From the NCBI GenBank assembly GCA_023381535.1, contig JAMCSN010000325.1, positions 1-48,465 of the forward strand: a stretch of DNA of 48,465 nt, in the 5' to 3' direction. The notes beneath the pieces were generated by a model, which saw only the letters and a list, made by a program, of their open reading frames with translations, searched no databases and was not told where the DNA came from. Position 1 is the first letter of the stretch. The number at the start of each line of letters is the position of its first letter. Shown here one piece after another: positions 8,318-16,651 of the stretch. Origin of the DNA: Bacteroidota bacterium. GTDB lineage: Bacteria > Bacteroidota > Ignavibacteria > Ignavibacteriales > Melioribacteraceae. The translations under genes were made by a program, and so were the position numbers.

Positions 8318-9313
8318 ATGAATACACTGGTATTCACATGCGGCGACATTAACGGAATCGGTCCGGAAATCTGCATTAAAGCGATCAATCAAATTTATCC
8401 TCCCCGCGATAGGAAAATAATTTTTGTTTGCCCTTCCAATGTTTTCGAAAGTGCTTCATCCGTACAGCGCCCTTCATTCAGTTATAAAATTATTAAGGAT
8501 AAGCTTCCGCCTAAAATTGACAACGAATTTGTTACCGTGTTTGACATCGGCGCTTTTGCGCAGTCAATCGGCAAACCAACTAAAGATTCGGGCAAAGCTT
8601 CTTACGCGGCATTGTTGCAAGCGCATCAGCTGTTGAAACAAAAAAGCGCGGATGCGATGATCACGGCGCCGGTTTCAAAATCGGCTTTGAAGCTTGCAAG
8701 AATAAATGCGCCGGGACAAACAGAGATACTTGCGAAATTATCCAATTCAAAAAAATTCTTGATGGTATTTTTGTCCGAAGAATTGATTTGTGGTCTAGCC
8801 ACCATACACGAGCCGATTTCTAACGTTTCCCGCTCACTTAAAATTCCATCTCTAAAATTGGCGCTGCAAGTTCTTCATTCAACCCTTTCGATTGATCTTG
8901 GAATTAATTCACCCCGCATCGCGGTTCTATCGTTGAATCCGCATGCAGGTGAAGATGGAAATATCGGTAAAGAAGAAATTACAATTATCAAACCCGCATT
9001 GAAAGCCAGCAGAAGCATTTTGTGCGACGGACCTTTTGTACCGGATGCATTTTTCGGTACAAAGAAATTTCATGATTACGATGCCGTGCTTGGTATGTAT
9101 CACGATCAAGTGCTGATTCCATTTAAGCTACTCAATTTTAATTCCGGCGTGAATTTTACTGCCGGACTTCCCATCATCCGCACCTCACCAGATCACGGTA
9201 CAGGTTACGACATAGCCGGTCAAGGTTCAGCAGATCCGCACAGTATGCTTGAAGCGGTAAAGTGGTCTGAAAGAATAATTTTGAATCGGAGAAAACACCA
9301 GAGTGCCCGCTAA
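8318..9313 (+). CDS. pdxA: 4-hydroxythreonine-4-phosphate dehydrogenase
   Basis: PdxA oxidises 4-phosphohydroxy-threonine in DXP-dependent pyridoxal phosphate synthesis. The N-terminal GDINGIGPE matches the family GDPxGIGPE, and the three metal-ligand histidines are present: His164 in ATIHEP, His209 in LNPHAGE and His262 in MYHDQ. RTSPDHGTGYDIAG near the C-terminus is also typical, and 331 residues is the usual length. One oddity is that the conserved GHTE, whose His contacts substrate phosphate in the E. coli enzyme, reads GQTE here (Gln134, codon 8717-8719). Its stop overlaps the next gene start by 11 bases. The metal site supports an active dehydrogenase, possibly with altered substrate contacts. 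Confidence 0.9.
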   Translation: MNTLVFTCGDINGIGPEICIKAINQIYPPRDRKIIFVCPSNVFESASSVQRPSFSYKIIKDKLPPKIDNEFVTVFDIGAFAQSIGKPTKDSGKASYAALLQAHQLLKQKSADAMITAPVSKSALKLARINAPGQTEILAKLSNSKKFLMVFLSEELICGLATIHEPISNVSRSLKIPSLKLALQVLHSTLSIDLGINSPRIAVLSLNPHAGEDGNIGKEEITIIKPALKASRSILCDGPFVPDAFFGTKKFHDYDAVLGMYHDQVLIPFKLLNFNSGVNFTAGLPIIRTSPDHGTGYDIAGQGSADPHSMLEAVKWSERIILNRRKHQSAR

Positions 9314-10025
9314 AAATTATTCCGCGCTTGCTCAGTTTTATTCCCACTTAATGAAATCAATCGATTATAAAAAATGGGCTAACTACATTTTCGAGATTAG
9401 TCGTGAGCTGGATAGGGAAGATCTATCGGTTCTTGAATTGGCTGCCGGAAATGCAAATGTGAGTGCGCATCTTGCAAAGAAATTTTCGTATATACTGATC
9501 AGCGACCTTTCTGTTGAAATGCTTCGGCAAAGCCAAGACCTCGCCAATTCCAAAGTTTGTTTTGATATGACTGAAATACCTTTGAAGAAGAAATTCGATT
9601 TTGCCTTTTCCACTTTTGACAGCGTGAATTATCTGTTGACCAAAGAAAAATTCATCAAGATGCTTTCTGAGGTTCATCGCGTTCTGAATGATGATGGAAT
9701 TTTTACTTTCGACGTTAGTCTGGAGAAGAATAGTCTTAGATATCAGAAATATCTGAACCGGAAAGGAAAATATCTCGGCATCAAGTATCGTCAGCAAAGT
9801 AAATTTGATCCGAAGAAGAGGATGCATTTCAATTATTTTGAGATTACATTTGCAGATGGCAGCACGGTTGAAGAAATTCACAAACAAAAAATTTATGAGT
9901 TCGAAGAGTATTTCCGGTTTATTGATGAGTCCGGTTTCTATGTTCGCAAATGTCTGGAAACTTTTAGCAGGAAAGATGCCAACAGAAATGCGGAAAGAGC
10001 TCAATTCATTCTAAAAAAGAAATAG
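9303..10025 (+). CDS. Class I SAM-dependent methyltransferase
   Basis: A 240-residue protein with the Rossmann methyltransferase motifs: motif I VLELAAGNANVSAHLAKK (about residues 42-59, consensus E/DxGxGxG), motif II ISDLSVEML, and the motif IV region FDFAFSTFDSVNYLL (about 97-111), followed by LSEVHRVLNDDGIFTFDVS. The substrate is not inferable; the domain order resembles small-molecule methyltransferases such as ubiquinone/biotin-type enzymes. The start is GTG at 9303, inside the end of pdxA, giving an 11-base overlap and likely coupling. The next gene follows after one base. Confidence 0.8.
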   Translation: MPAKNYSALAQFYSHLMKSIDYKKWANYIFEISRELDREDLSVLELAAGNANVSAHLAKKFSYILISDLSVEMLRQSQDLANSKVCFDMTEIPLKKKFDFAFSTFDSVNYLLTKEKFIKMLSEVHRVLNDDGIFTFDVSLEKNSLRYQKYLNRKGKYLGIKYRQQSKFDPKKRMHFNYFEITFADGSTVEEIHKQKIYEFEEYFRFIDESGFYVRKCLETFSRKDANRNAERAQFILKKK

Positions 10026-10026
10026 T

Positions 10027-10707
10027 ATGCTAGTATTTGACCATGTAGATTTCCGTTATTACAACCAACCGGTTTTCGATGACCTTAATCTCCAGCTGAA
10101 TCAAGGTGAATTTGCCTTTCTGATTGGCAAGAGCGGCGTAGGGAAAACCACTTTAATACGAATGGTATCGATGGAGTTGTTTCCAGAAAACGGTGTGGTT
10201 CAAGTCGGCGAATATTCTTCTGATACAATTCGTGAATCGGACATTCCTTATCTGCGTAGAAAGATTGGTGTTGTGTTCCAAGAGTTTCAACTTCTTCCGG
10301 ATCGAAACGTTTACGATAATCTTGCATTTGTGCTTCAGGTAACCGGAACGTCGGGCAAAATGATAAAAAGAAAAATTCTGCACGCCTTGTCGGATGTCGG
10401 ACTATCACACAAGCAGAACAATCTCCCGCATCAGCTTTCCGGCGGAGAAAAGCAGCGTGTTGCAATTGCCAGAGCGATTATTAATGATCCGTTTTTAGTT
10501 CTTGCAGATGAACCGACCGGTAATCTCGATCCGGACACTTCGGAAGAAATTGTTTCGATACTGAAAAAAATAAGTTCGCGGGGGACATCTGTTTTGTTTG
10601 CAACGCACAACTATGAATTGGTTAGAAAAGTGGAAGCAAAAATAATTCGTCTTGAAAACGGGAAGGCGATTAAAGTTCAAATCAAGAAAAAAGGGGAAGA
10701 CTTTTAA
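10027..10707 (+). CDS. ftsE: FtsE-like ABC transporter ATP-binding protein
   Basis: A stand-alone ABC ATPase of 226 residues. Walker A is GKSGVGKTT (34-42), the Q-loop is [10 protein letters not shown] (82-91), the signature LSGGEKQR (137-144), Walker [14 protein letters not shown] (156-168) and the switch His lies in [26 protein letters not shown] and the overall length are typical of FtsE, which with FtsX links the divisome to peptidoglycan hydrolases at the inner membrane. No ftsX follows here, because the convergent adk gene begins immediately and the stop codons overlap. It could instead be a LolD/MacB-type ATPase; FtsE is favoured by length and the LLPDR segment. Confidence 0.75.
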   Translation: MLVFDHVDFRYYNQPVFDDLNLQLNQGEFAFLIGKSGVGKTTLIRMVSMELFPENGVVQVGEYSSDTIRESDIPYLRRKIGVVFQEFQLLPDRNVYDNLAFVLQVTGTSGKMIKRKILHALSDVGLSHKQNNLPHQLSGGEKQRVAIARAIINDPFLVLADEPTGNLDPDTSEEIVSILKKISSRGTSVLFATHNYELVRKVEAKIIRLENGKAIKVQIKKKGEDF

Positions 10708-11351
10708 TTTCTGTCCATCCGATCCAGAATGTTTTTTGTAACTTCGTCTATGCTTTGTGTACCGTCAATCTCAATTACCACGGCTTTGCCGCTGTAAAAA
10801 TTAAACACGGGTGCAGTTGTTTCGTGATACACTTTTAGCCGCCGTTTAATTACTTCCTCATCGTCATCTTTTCTTCTAACATAACTGTTCACCGATTTGC
10901 ATACCGGGCATTGAAAATCCTCGGTTACTTCGTTTTTGATGAGAATATTTCCGCAACTACTGCAGACCATTCTGTTCGTAATTCTATTAATGATGATGTT
11001 ATCGTCTGCATCGAGTTTAATCAAAAACTTTTTTGCTGCGCCGAGTTCGGCTAATATAGTCTCGAGCAATTGAGCCTGGGCAATTGTTCGGGGAAATCCG
11101 TCAAGAATAAAACCGTTTTTGCAGCGGTCTTGTTTCAACACGTCGCGAATAATTCCGCCCATAATATCGTCGGGCACCAATTCACCGTGGTCAACGATAG
11201 CTTTCGCTTTCAAACCTAATTCGGTTTTGTTTTTTATAGCTTCACGCAGAATATCGCCGGTAGAAATATGAGCTATTGAAAGTTTTGATGCTAAAATTTT
11301 TGCTTGTGTGCCTTTTCCTACACCGGGTGAACCAAATATTATGATCTGCAT
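10704..11351 (-). CDS. adk: Adenylate kinase
   Basis: Adk interconverts ATP + AMP and 2 ADP in the cytoplasm. The P-loop is GSPGVGKGTQ (residues 7-16), followed by ISTGDILREA (AMP site), DGFPRT (84-89) and RRKDDDEEVIKRRL. The LID is the long zinc-type: Cys130, Cys133, Cys148 and Cys151 form a C-x2-C...C-x2-C set that should bind zinc structurally. The length of 215 residues is standard. It is convergent with ftsE and shares overlapping stop codons with it, so no intergenic terminator separates the two genes. Confidence 0.96.
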   Translation of the reverse strand: MQIIIFGSPGVGKGTQAKILASKLSIAHISTGDILREAIKNKTELGLKAKAIVDHGELVPDDIMGGIIRDVLKQDRCKNGFILDGFPRTIAQAQLLETILAELGAAKKFLIKLDADDNIIINRITNRMVCSSCGNILIKNEVTEDFQCPVCKSVNSYVRRKDDDEEVIKRRLKVYHETTAPVFNFYSGKAVVIEIDGTQSIDEVTKNILDRMDRN

Positions 11352-11428
11352 ATTATAAAAATTTGTAGGTCAGAAAATGAATTAACTGTGACGGGAAATT
11401 AAAGAGAATCGGTTTAAATCCCAAACCG

Positions 11429-11905
11429 CTATTGTGAATTATTAGTTTGCCTTTTCGATTGGAAGAATTTTTCCAAAAGTTGTTTGGATTCATCGGAGTA
11501 AATGCCGGAATAAACGTTCGGCTTGTGATTGTATTTGTTTGCTTCAATTACGTTAAATAAAGAACCGCACGCACCGAATTTCGGCTCGAATGTTGCAAAG
11601 TAGAGATTCTTAATACGCGAAAGGAGAATAGCGCCGCTGCACATTAAACACGGTTCAGCGGTAATGTATATGTCACACTCATCCAATAGTTTTGATTGAA
11701 GATGATTTGATGCAGCTGTAATTGCCAACATCTCGGCATGAGCGGTCGAATCATTTAACATTTCGGTTTGATTGAACCCGCGGCCAATAATTTTGTTGTC
11801 ATGAACAACGACCGCACCGATGGGGACTTCATTTAGTTCCAAAGCTTTTTCTGCTTCGGATAATGCGGCGTACATGAATTTGTAAACGTATTCTGGGAAA
11901 AGCAT
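11429..11905 (-). CDS. tadA: tRNA-specific adenosine deaminase
   Basis: TadA deaminates A34 to inosine in tRNA-Arg(ACG), and this window carries such a tRNA at 20795-20868. The zinc-dependent deaminase motif is complete: HAE (His56, catalytic Glu58) and PCLMC (Cys86, Cys89) followed by SGAILLSRIKNLYFA. The N-terminal MYAALSEAEKALELNEVPIGAVVV and FGACGSLFNV are typical TadA segments, the latter part of the tRNA-binding surface. The length of 158 residues is normal. It is transcribed with adk downstream, separated by 77 bases. A cytosine or guanine deaminase is less likely given FEPKFGACGS. Confidence 0.92.
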   Translation of the reverse strand: MLFPEYVYKFMYAALSEAEKALELNEVPIGAVVVHDNKIIGRGFNQTEMLNDSTAHAEMLAITAASNHLQSKLLDECDIYITAEPCLMCSGAILLSRIKNLYFATFEPKFGACGSLFNVIEANKYNHKPNVYSGIYSDESKQLLEKFFQSKRQTNNSQ

Positions 11906-12032
11906 AATTAGTAATTGAGAATTTATAATTGCGAATTATTCTAATTTTAGAAAGTAATTTTTAATTGAAAAACAGAAAACTAGGTTTTAAAATTTAATTC
12001 GCCATTCTCAATTCTAAATTCGCAATTATTTC
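11906..12032. other. AT-rich spacer with imperfect inverted repeats
   Basis: This stretch upstream of tadA has no ORF of note. Its two ends carry related, inverted AT-rich blocks (left AATTGAGAATTTATAATTGCG; right, read on the minus strand, TAATTGCGAATTTAGAATTG). They could fold as a long imperfect hairpin around the tadA leader. Together with the tandem repeats this makes the 359 bases between tadA and the tRNA gene free of coding sequence. Confidence 0.5.
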
Positions 12033-12263
12033 GTACGCCCGGAAGGATTCTCCCAAAGGGATTCCTTCGGAAGAACCCTCAACCATTAAGCTTGCATAAA
12101 AATTATCTTGTACGCCCGGAAGGATTCTCCCAAAGGGATTCCTTCGGAAGAACCCTCAACCATTAAGCTTGCATAAAAATTATCTTGTACGCCCGGAAGG
12201 ATTCTCCCAAAGGGATTCCTTCGGAAGAACCCTCAACCATTAAGCTTGCATAAAAATTATCTT
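12033..12263 (-). repeat. Three exact 77-bp tandem repeats derived from the tRNA-Arg 3' end
   Basis: Units 12033-12109, 12110-12186 and 12187-12263 appear identical and abut the tRNA-Arg(TCG) gene on its 3' side. On the plus strand each unit is: 18 bases equal to the tRNA 3' end (GTACGCCCGGAAGGATTC), a 22-base insertion, 12 bases equal to the next tRNA segment (GAACCCTCAACC), and a 25-base tail. Each unit is therefore the tRNA T-arm and acceptor 3' strand with an extra block inserted in the T-loop. Read from the tRNA strand, the insertion plus flanks can form a stem (GAAGGA with TCCTTC, enclosing TCCC with GGGA). The array would be transcribed downstream of the tRNA. With no unique spacers it is not CRISPR. 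Confidence 0.9.
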
Positions 12264-12264
12264 G

Positions 12265-12338
12265 TACGCCCGGAAGGATTCGAACCCTCAACCCTTAGAT
12301 CCGAAGTCTAATGCTCTATCCAGTTGAGCTACGGGCGC
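12265..12338 (-). tRNA. tRNA-Arg (anticodon TCG)
   Basis: On the minus strand a 74-nt cloverleaf begins GCGCCCG and ends CGGGCGT-A, giving a 7-bp acceptor with a terminal G-U pair. The D arm is GCTC/GAGC, the anticodon stem TTAGA/TCTAA encloses loop CTTCGGA (anticodon TCG, decoding CGA), and the T arm GAGGG/CCTTC encloses TTCGAAT. CCA is not encoded. The gene lies directly after a terminator-like hairpin on the same strand. Confidence 0.93.
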
Positions 12339-12340
12339 AG

Positions 12341-12390
12341 TTAAAAAAATATAGAAAGAAGAGTGCTAAACAATATCTTCTTTCTATATT
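12341..12390 (-). terminator. Rho-independent terminator overlapping the tRNA-Arg promoter region
   Basis: A perfect 15-bp inverted repeat (arms 12348-12362 and 12376-12390, 13-nt loop) is followed on the minus strand by seven T residues. It lies 135 bases after the stop of the large T9SS gene and two bases before the tRNA 5' end, so it would end the surface-protein transcript. The same bases offer a TATATTTT -7 box with a TTG 17 bases upstream, so the tRNA promoter may overlap the hairpin. Confidence 0.7.
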
Positions 12391-12524
12391 CTGCTAAAAG
12401 TATAATTGGCGTATTTTCAATTTCTCAAATAACACAAGCCAAAAATACACTTACACTTTCATAATTCAAAGGCGAATAACATTCCCATCTTATAGGTTAA
12501 GATTCTAATCGCCTACGAACCAAA

Positions 12525-15287
12525 TTATTTAAGCAAAACCATTTTCTTTGTAGAAATAAAATCACCGGAGACTAGTTCGTAGAAATAAACTCCGCTAGCC
12601 AGTTGAGATGCATCAAAGTTAACTGAATACTTTCCTCGTGACTGATATTCGTCAACTAGTTTTTTTACTTCTCTTCCTAAAACATCATATACTTTTAAAG
12701 TCACTTTGCCATTCATTGATAATTGGTAATTTATAACAGTCGACGGATTGAATGGATTTGGATAGTTCTGATTAAGTGCATACCCAATTGGAATATTATT
12801 CTGATTTTGTACGTCGGTAACGAATCCTGTTGCACTATAAACACCGTTTCCAAAAGTACCGACGATTACAGTCCCATCTAAATCTCTTGTATCAATACTT
12901 TCAACATCAACTAACCCGATATTGTCTACGCCTTGCTGCACCCAATTAGTTGATATTCCATTGAGATCGCTGGTCGCATACAAACCAGTATTGGTACCTA
13001 CAAAATAGGTCTTACTGTTATTAGTATTTAAAATTTTCACCGAGCGAATTGAAGGGCCGCTTCCTGTACCATCGGCATTCTGTTCCAGATTGCCGGCAAC
13101 AGCGCTCCACGTTGTTCCGCCATTGCTCGTATAGAACAAACTCATAATGTTATAATTTGAAAAGCCAACTAAAACATTGTTTGCATCTTGAGGATCGATG
13201 GCAATACTACAAATAAATCCTTGTGGAAAATTACTTCCGGTAATTGTTGTCGAAGTTGCATTATCTTGATCAGCGTTGATGACCTTAAACAATTTTCCGT
13301 TGTTAGTCCCATAGTACAAAATATTTGCGGGTTGCCGAGATACCGCTAATGCCGAAACGGTATTGCTTGTGTCTATACTTGTCATATCTACCCAATTTGC
13401 TGTGGTAGCTGTTTCTGTGCCGATTGGTATGCTGCTTAGTATGTCCGAGTTTCTCCAAATATGACTGCCTGCAGCAATAAAAATCATTTTGGTTTCCGTC
13501 GGATTAAGCACATAAGGAGTAACAAACAAAAATCCTTTAGCGCCTGCCGGTCTAATAAGTGCGCCTTTAGAATCCGACAATCTCCCTTCCATGATATTTC
13601 CATTTTGGGTAGAGAAGTAAATATATTGCCCGCCGTCTGCAACAGCAGAAATACATCCGTCGCCTCCGTACGGAAGAATTCTCCAGCCTGCATTCGCATT
13701 TGATGTTGTGTCCATCATGTTGCCGTTGTCTTGCATACCGCCAACTATCAAAGGAGAACCTTGGGTTGCATGATCAAGTGCGACAGAATAGAACTGAGTA
13801 GTGGAAAATCCGTTATTCAAACTTGTCCATGCTACTTGAGTTGCAGTAATATCGTTCGTACAACTAATTCCTCCGTCATGACCGGAATAAACTATTTTTG
13901 TATTCGATGGTAAGAAGAAAAGGTCGTGTTCATCAGGATGTTGATTGGGATAACTCGAAATATCATTTGCCGGTGAATAACCTCCGACCCAATTCGTAGT
14001 ATCTAATTTGGTTGCAAATCCGTTAGTTGTTCTGTACAAATTAGTTCCACCGATTATTACAAGATTGGAATCACTTGGACTAACTTTAATAAGCATATCA
14101 TAGCAAGACTGGGAAGAATATCCGCCAACATCTCCCGACCAATCCGGCAAATTGTTAGTTAAGTCTGTCCATTGTTTGGTGACTGCATTAAATTTCCAAA
14201 GACTATGATAATCTCCACCGCCGCCATCTTTGCTTCCTGGTTTTCCGCTACTTGGAGTGTTGGCTAGGATGTAAATCAAATTTGAATTTGATGGTGCGTT
14301 TGCAATTAAAATTCTCGCGTAAATATTTGGGAAAGCCTGGGGAGTGATATCTTTCCAATCTAAACCGTCTGTAGAATGCCAGATACCTTGCGTTGTTCCG
14401 TTACTCAATGCGCCATAAACTTCTCCTTTGCTTGTTACGGCAACATTTGTATAAATGGAGTTGTTATTGGTGCTTCCGAGAACAACATTCCAAGTGTTGC
14501 CTCCGTCAGCTGAACGATATATTCCGCCGTAAACAGCAGCGAAGACAATATCTTGCTGAACGTTTGAAGTATCTACCGCGATGTTCCATAAAATCTGAAA
14601 CGGATTAATGAAAGTGGGGGAGGTTTTCGGTGAGGTAGATGCTAATCGTGTCCACGTTAATCCGTTGTCCGTTGATTTGTAAATTCCGGCGCCAAGAAAT
14701 GTTGTGAAGCCCGCACCGTTATCCGGCAATTCCAAATTGGACGAATATTCACCCGTGCCGTAGTACCAGATATTTGTTTTTCCCTTTCTCGTATCTTGGA
14801 CTACACATGTGACAGTCTGAATCGTATCGTTTGCGGGAGTTACTTTCGTCCAGCTAAGTCCTTTATCCGTTGATCTCCACATTCCGCCTGTTGTTCCGCC
14901 GGATAAAATTATGTTTGGATCGTTAATATCTACTGCAACTGCTCTCGATCTTCCGCCTTGATTATAGGGCCCTCTGTATGTCCATGTTGTAGTGGAAAAT
15001 AACTTATTGCCTTTCTGAAGACTCATAGTTTTGTTGTTAGGCAAAGTTTTTGCAAACTCGCGTTCCAGTATGGAAATATTAGCCGGGATTGAATTGGTGT
15101 AGGGATCTCTCAATCTAAAGAATTCCCAGTTTCTGCGTGCGGATAAATCTTCTTTGGTTGAAAATGAGTTGTTGAAAAATGTTGGTCGAGCGTTGTTGCT
15201 CTGTTCAAAAAGACTTTGTGCAAAACTGTTTCCAATACTGACTATAAATGTGAGAACAAAGCTAAGGTAAATAATTTTTTTGTTCAT
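12525..15287 (-). CDS. T9SS type A sorting-domain surface protein with BNR/sialidase-like repeats
   Basis: A 920-residue exported protein. The N-terminus from the ATG at 15287 is a signal peptide (MNKKIIYLSFVLTFIVS ... SFAQS); a GAGGAGTG ribosome-binding site precedes it, so the 20 codons further upstream in frame are not used. The body contains Asp-box/BNR-type motifs that suggest beta-propeller blades: RSTDKGLSW, KSTDNGLTW, RSADGGNTW and TSNGGTTW. The last about 80 residues form a T9SS type A C-terminal domain beginning LNQNYPNPFNPST and ending in a VYFYELVSG ... STKKMVLLK segment, directing outer-membrane translocation and surface attachment or release. The ligand is unknown, and catalytic sialidase residues are not evident. 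It is the last gene of a minus-strand group of surface proteins. Confidence 0.88.
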   Translation of the reverse strand: MNKKIIYLSFVLTFIVSIGNSFAQSLFEQSNNARPTFFNNSFSTKEDLSARRNWEFFRLRDPYTNSIPANISILEREFAKTLPNNKTMSLQKGNKLFSTTTWTYRGPYNQGGRSRAVAVDINDPNIILSGGTTGGMWRSTDKGLSWTKVTPANDTIQTVTCVVQDTRKGKTNIWYYGTGEYSSNLELPDNGAGFTTFLGAGIYKSTDNGLTWTRLASTSPKTSPTFINPFQILWNIAVDTSNVQQDIVFAAVYGGIYRSADGGNTWNVVLGSTNNNSIYTNVAVTSKGEVYGALSNGTTQGIWHSTDGLDWKDITPQAFPNIYARILIANAPSNSNLIYILANTPSSGKPGSKDGGGGDYHSLWKFNAVTKQWTDLTNNLPDWSGDVGGYSSQSCYDMLIKVSPSDSNLVIIGGTNLYRTTNGFATKLDTTNWVGGYSPANDISSYPNQHPDEHDLFFLPSNTKIVYSGHDGGISCTNDITATQVAWTSLNNGFSTTQFYSVALDHATQGSPLIVGGMQDNGNMMDTTSNANAGWRILPYGGDGCISAVADGGQYIYFSTQNGNIMEGRLSDSKGALIRPAGAKGFLFVTPYVLNPTETKMIFIAAGSHIWRNSDILSSIPIGTETATTANWVDMTSIDTSNTVSALAVSRQPANILYYGTNNGKLFKVINADQDNATSTTITGSNFPQGFICSIAIDPQDANNVLVGFSNYNIMSLFYTSNGGTTWSAVAGNLEQNADGTGSGPSIRSVKILNTNNSKTYFVGTNTGLYATSDLNGISTNWVQQGVDNIGLVDVESIDTRDLDGTVIVGTFGNGVYSATGFVTDVQNQNNIPIGYALNQNYPNPFNPSTVINYQLSMNGKVTLKVYDVLGREVKKLVDEYQSRGKYSVNFDASQLASGVYFYELVSGDFISTKKMVLLK

Positions 15288-15324
15288 GTGCACTCCTCTA
15301 AATGACAATTCAGTACAAAAAATT

Positions 15325-15786
15325 TCAGTTAATTTTCTTGTATCCATAAATCAAGTAAACTTTTTCCTTGGTCTTACTTGATGAATTGGAAGGCAGTAGT
15401 TGTATGTCAGCTTCAAAAGTGGAACCTTCTGTCAAGCCGGGAAGACTTTCATTTAACGTTGGAAAGTTTTCTTTGTTAGTCGGGTTCAGAGTGAAAGCAA
15501 ATTTTGTCTTAAGTATATCACCGTTGTTTAAGCCGCTACCGGCCCTGTTCTCTATTATGTTTTTTATTTTTACCGATGCAGTGCAAGGAGCTTTTGCGCA
15601 TGGGTCATTGCTACTGTTTGTTGGTAAAACAGAATCAATCTTAAGAACCTGAGCTAATATTCTGCATTGTCCCGGCGTTACATTTTGATTCTGCAATTCA
15701 TTTTCGTTAGCGGTCTCCTTGCTGGAAACGCAGCCGGTTGTACCAACTAGAAAAACAATGACTAATGCTAGAAGCAAAGCTTTCAT
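15325..15786 (-). CDS. Small lipoprotein
   Basis: A 153-residue protein with a lipoprotein signal: hydrophobic ALLLALVIVFLV then lipobox GTTGC, so Cys19 should be lipidated. The mature part contains a Cys pair (DPCAKAPC) and beta-strand-like segments (ASVKIKNIIENR, KTKFAFTLNP) reminiscent of small OB- or immunoglobulin-like lipoproteins, but I recognise no family. It lies 37 bases upstream of the T9SS protein gene on the same strand, so the two are probably co-transcribed. Confidence 0.7.
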   Translation of the reverse strand: MKALLLALVIVFLVGTTGCVSSKETANENELQNQNVTPGQCRILAQVLKIDSVLPTNSSNDPCAKAPCTASVKIKNIIENRAGSGLNNGDILKTKFAFTLNPTNKENFPTLNESLPGLTEGSTFEADIQLLPSNSSSKTKEKVYLIYGYKKIN

Positions 15787-15940
15787 ATTAATGTCCTAAT
15801 TTTTTCTAAAGTATTTAATTATAATTTCACACACTCGGCATCTTAATTCAGTAATAAGTTACTTAGTTTTCATCTTAACTACCACAGGCTATTGTTTCAA
15901 TAACTTATTTATATCTTCGCGTTAAGTTTTGCGCTAAAGA

Positions 15941-16612
15941 TCATAATTCAAATACTAACCCAGCACCTACCGATAAAAAAGTAACAGTTGAGTTTGATGA
16001 CTGAGAAGCAGAAGATGTGCCTGTGCTGCCTGAGAAGCTTGTCCCAACCTCAAGATTATTACCGTTTATTTTTCCGTTTACGTCGAGGTTGATTTTAGGA
16101 GCGACTTGATACATGAAGCCGATACCAATACCCCAAGCAGTTGCAGCTTTGGACTGTCCCTTTACCGCATCATACGATTGGCTGTTAACCTTAAAAGAAG
16201 AAGCGTCAACTGAAACAATGTGGAGTCCTAAATCCAACGCTGCATAGGGTTTGAAAGCTGAATTGGTGAAAAAGTATTTTCCGCCAAGCATCACTGGGAT
16301 AATATTCAACTTGGAATTTATATCAACTTTTACAGTGGTTCCAAAAGCGCTAAAGAAATCGCTCAGCAGTTGATTGAATTTTTCATTGTTGAACGAAAAC
16401 TGTGCGTAGCCTGAACTTAACGAAAGTTGGATATTATCGTTAACGTTATATAACAGAGATGCCGAACCTCCGAAACCGCTTTTATATACATCGCCGAAAT
16501 CCCCTATTGGTGCAAAGTAAGTGCCGTTAACACCGATACCGAATTTGGTCTGCGCCGAAAGAGTAACGTTAGCTAAAATAAAAGCGAGAACTACAAGTAT
16601 TGTTCTTTTCAT
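15941..16612 (-). CDS. Outer-membrane beta-barrel protein (porin/OmpW-like family)
   Basis: A 223-residue protein with a signal peptide (MKRTILVVLAFILANVTLSAQ) and alternating hydrophobic strands separated by Gly/Asn turns, for example KFGIGVNGTYFAP, GFGGSASLLYNVNDNIQLSLSSGYA, MLGGKYFF and WGIGIGFMYQVAPK. The C-terminal strand ends in VGAGLVFEL. This is the pattern of the PF13505-type eight-stranded outer-membrane barrel proteins. A Ser/Thr/Gly-rich stretch (GSTGTSSASQSSNS) before the last strand is probably a surface loop. The substrate, if any, is unknown. Confidence 0.75.
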   Translation of the reverse strand: MKRTILVVLAFILANVTLSAQTKFGIGVNGTYFAPIGDFGDVYKSGFGGSASLLYNVNDNIQLSLSSGYAQFSFNNEKFNQLLSDFFSAFGTTVKVDINSKLNIIPVMLGGKYFFTNSAFKPYAALDLGLHIVSVDASSFKVNSQSYDAVKGQSKAATAWGIGIGFMYQVAPKINLDVNGKINGNNLEVGTSFSGSTGTSSASQSSNSTVTFLSVGAGLVFEL

Positions 16613-16651
16613 AGTTTTTCCTCATTGATTATTTATGGTATTGTTTATTCC

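Noticed and set aside
12033..12263. CRISPR-like array
   Set aside because: Units are exact tandem copies with no unique spacers and their ends match a tRNA gene.
15288..15347. Upstream start of the T9SS protein
   Set aside because: The 20 extra codons overlap the lipoprotein gene; a GAGGAGTG site and signal peptide mark the ATG at 15287.
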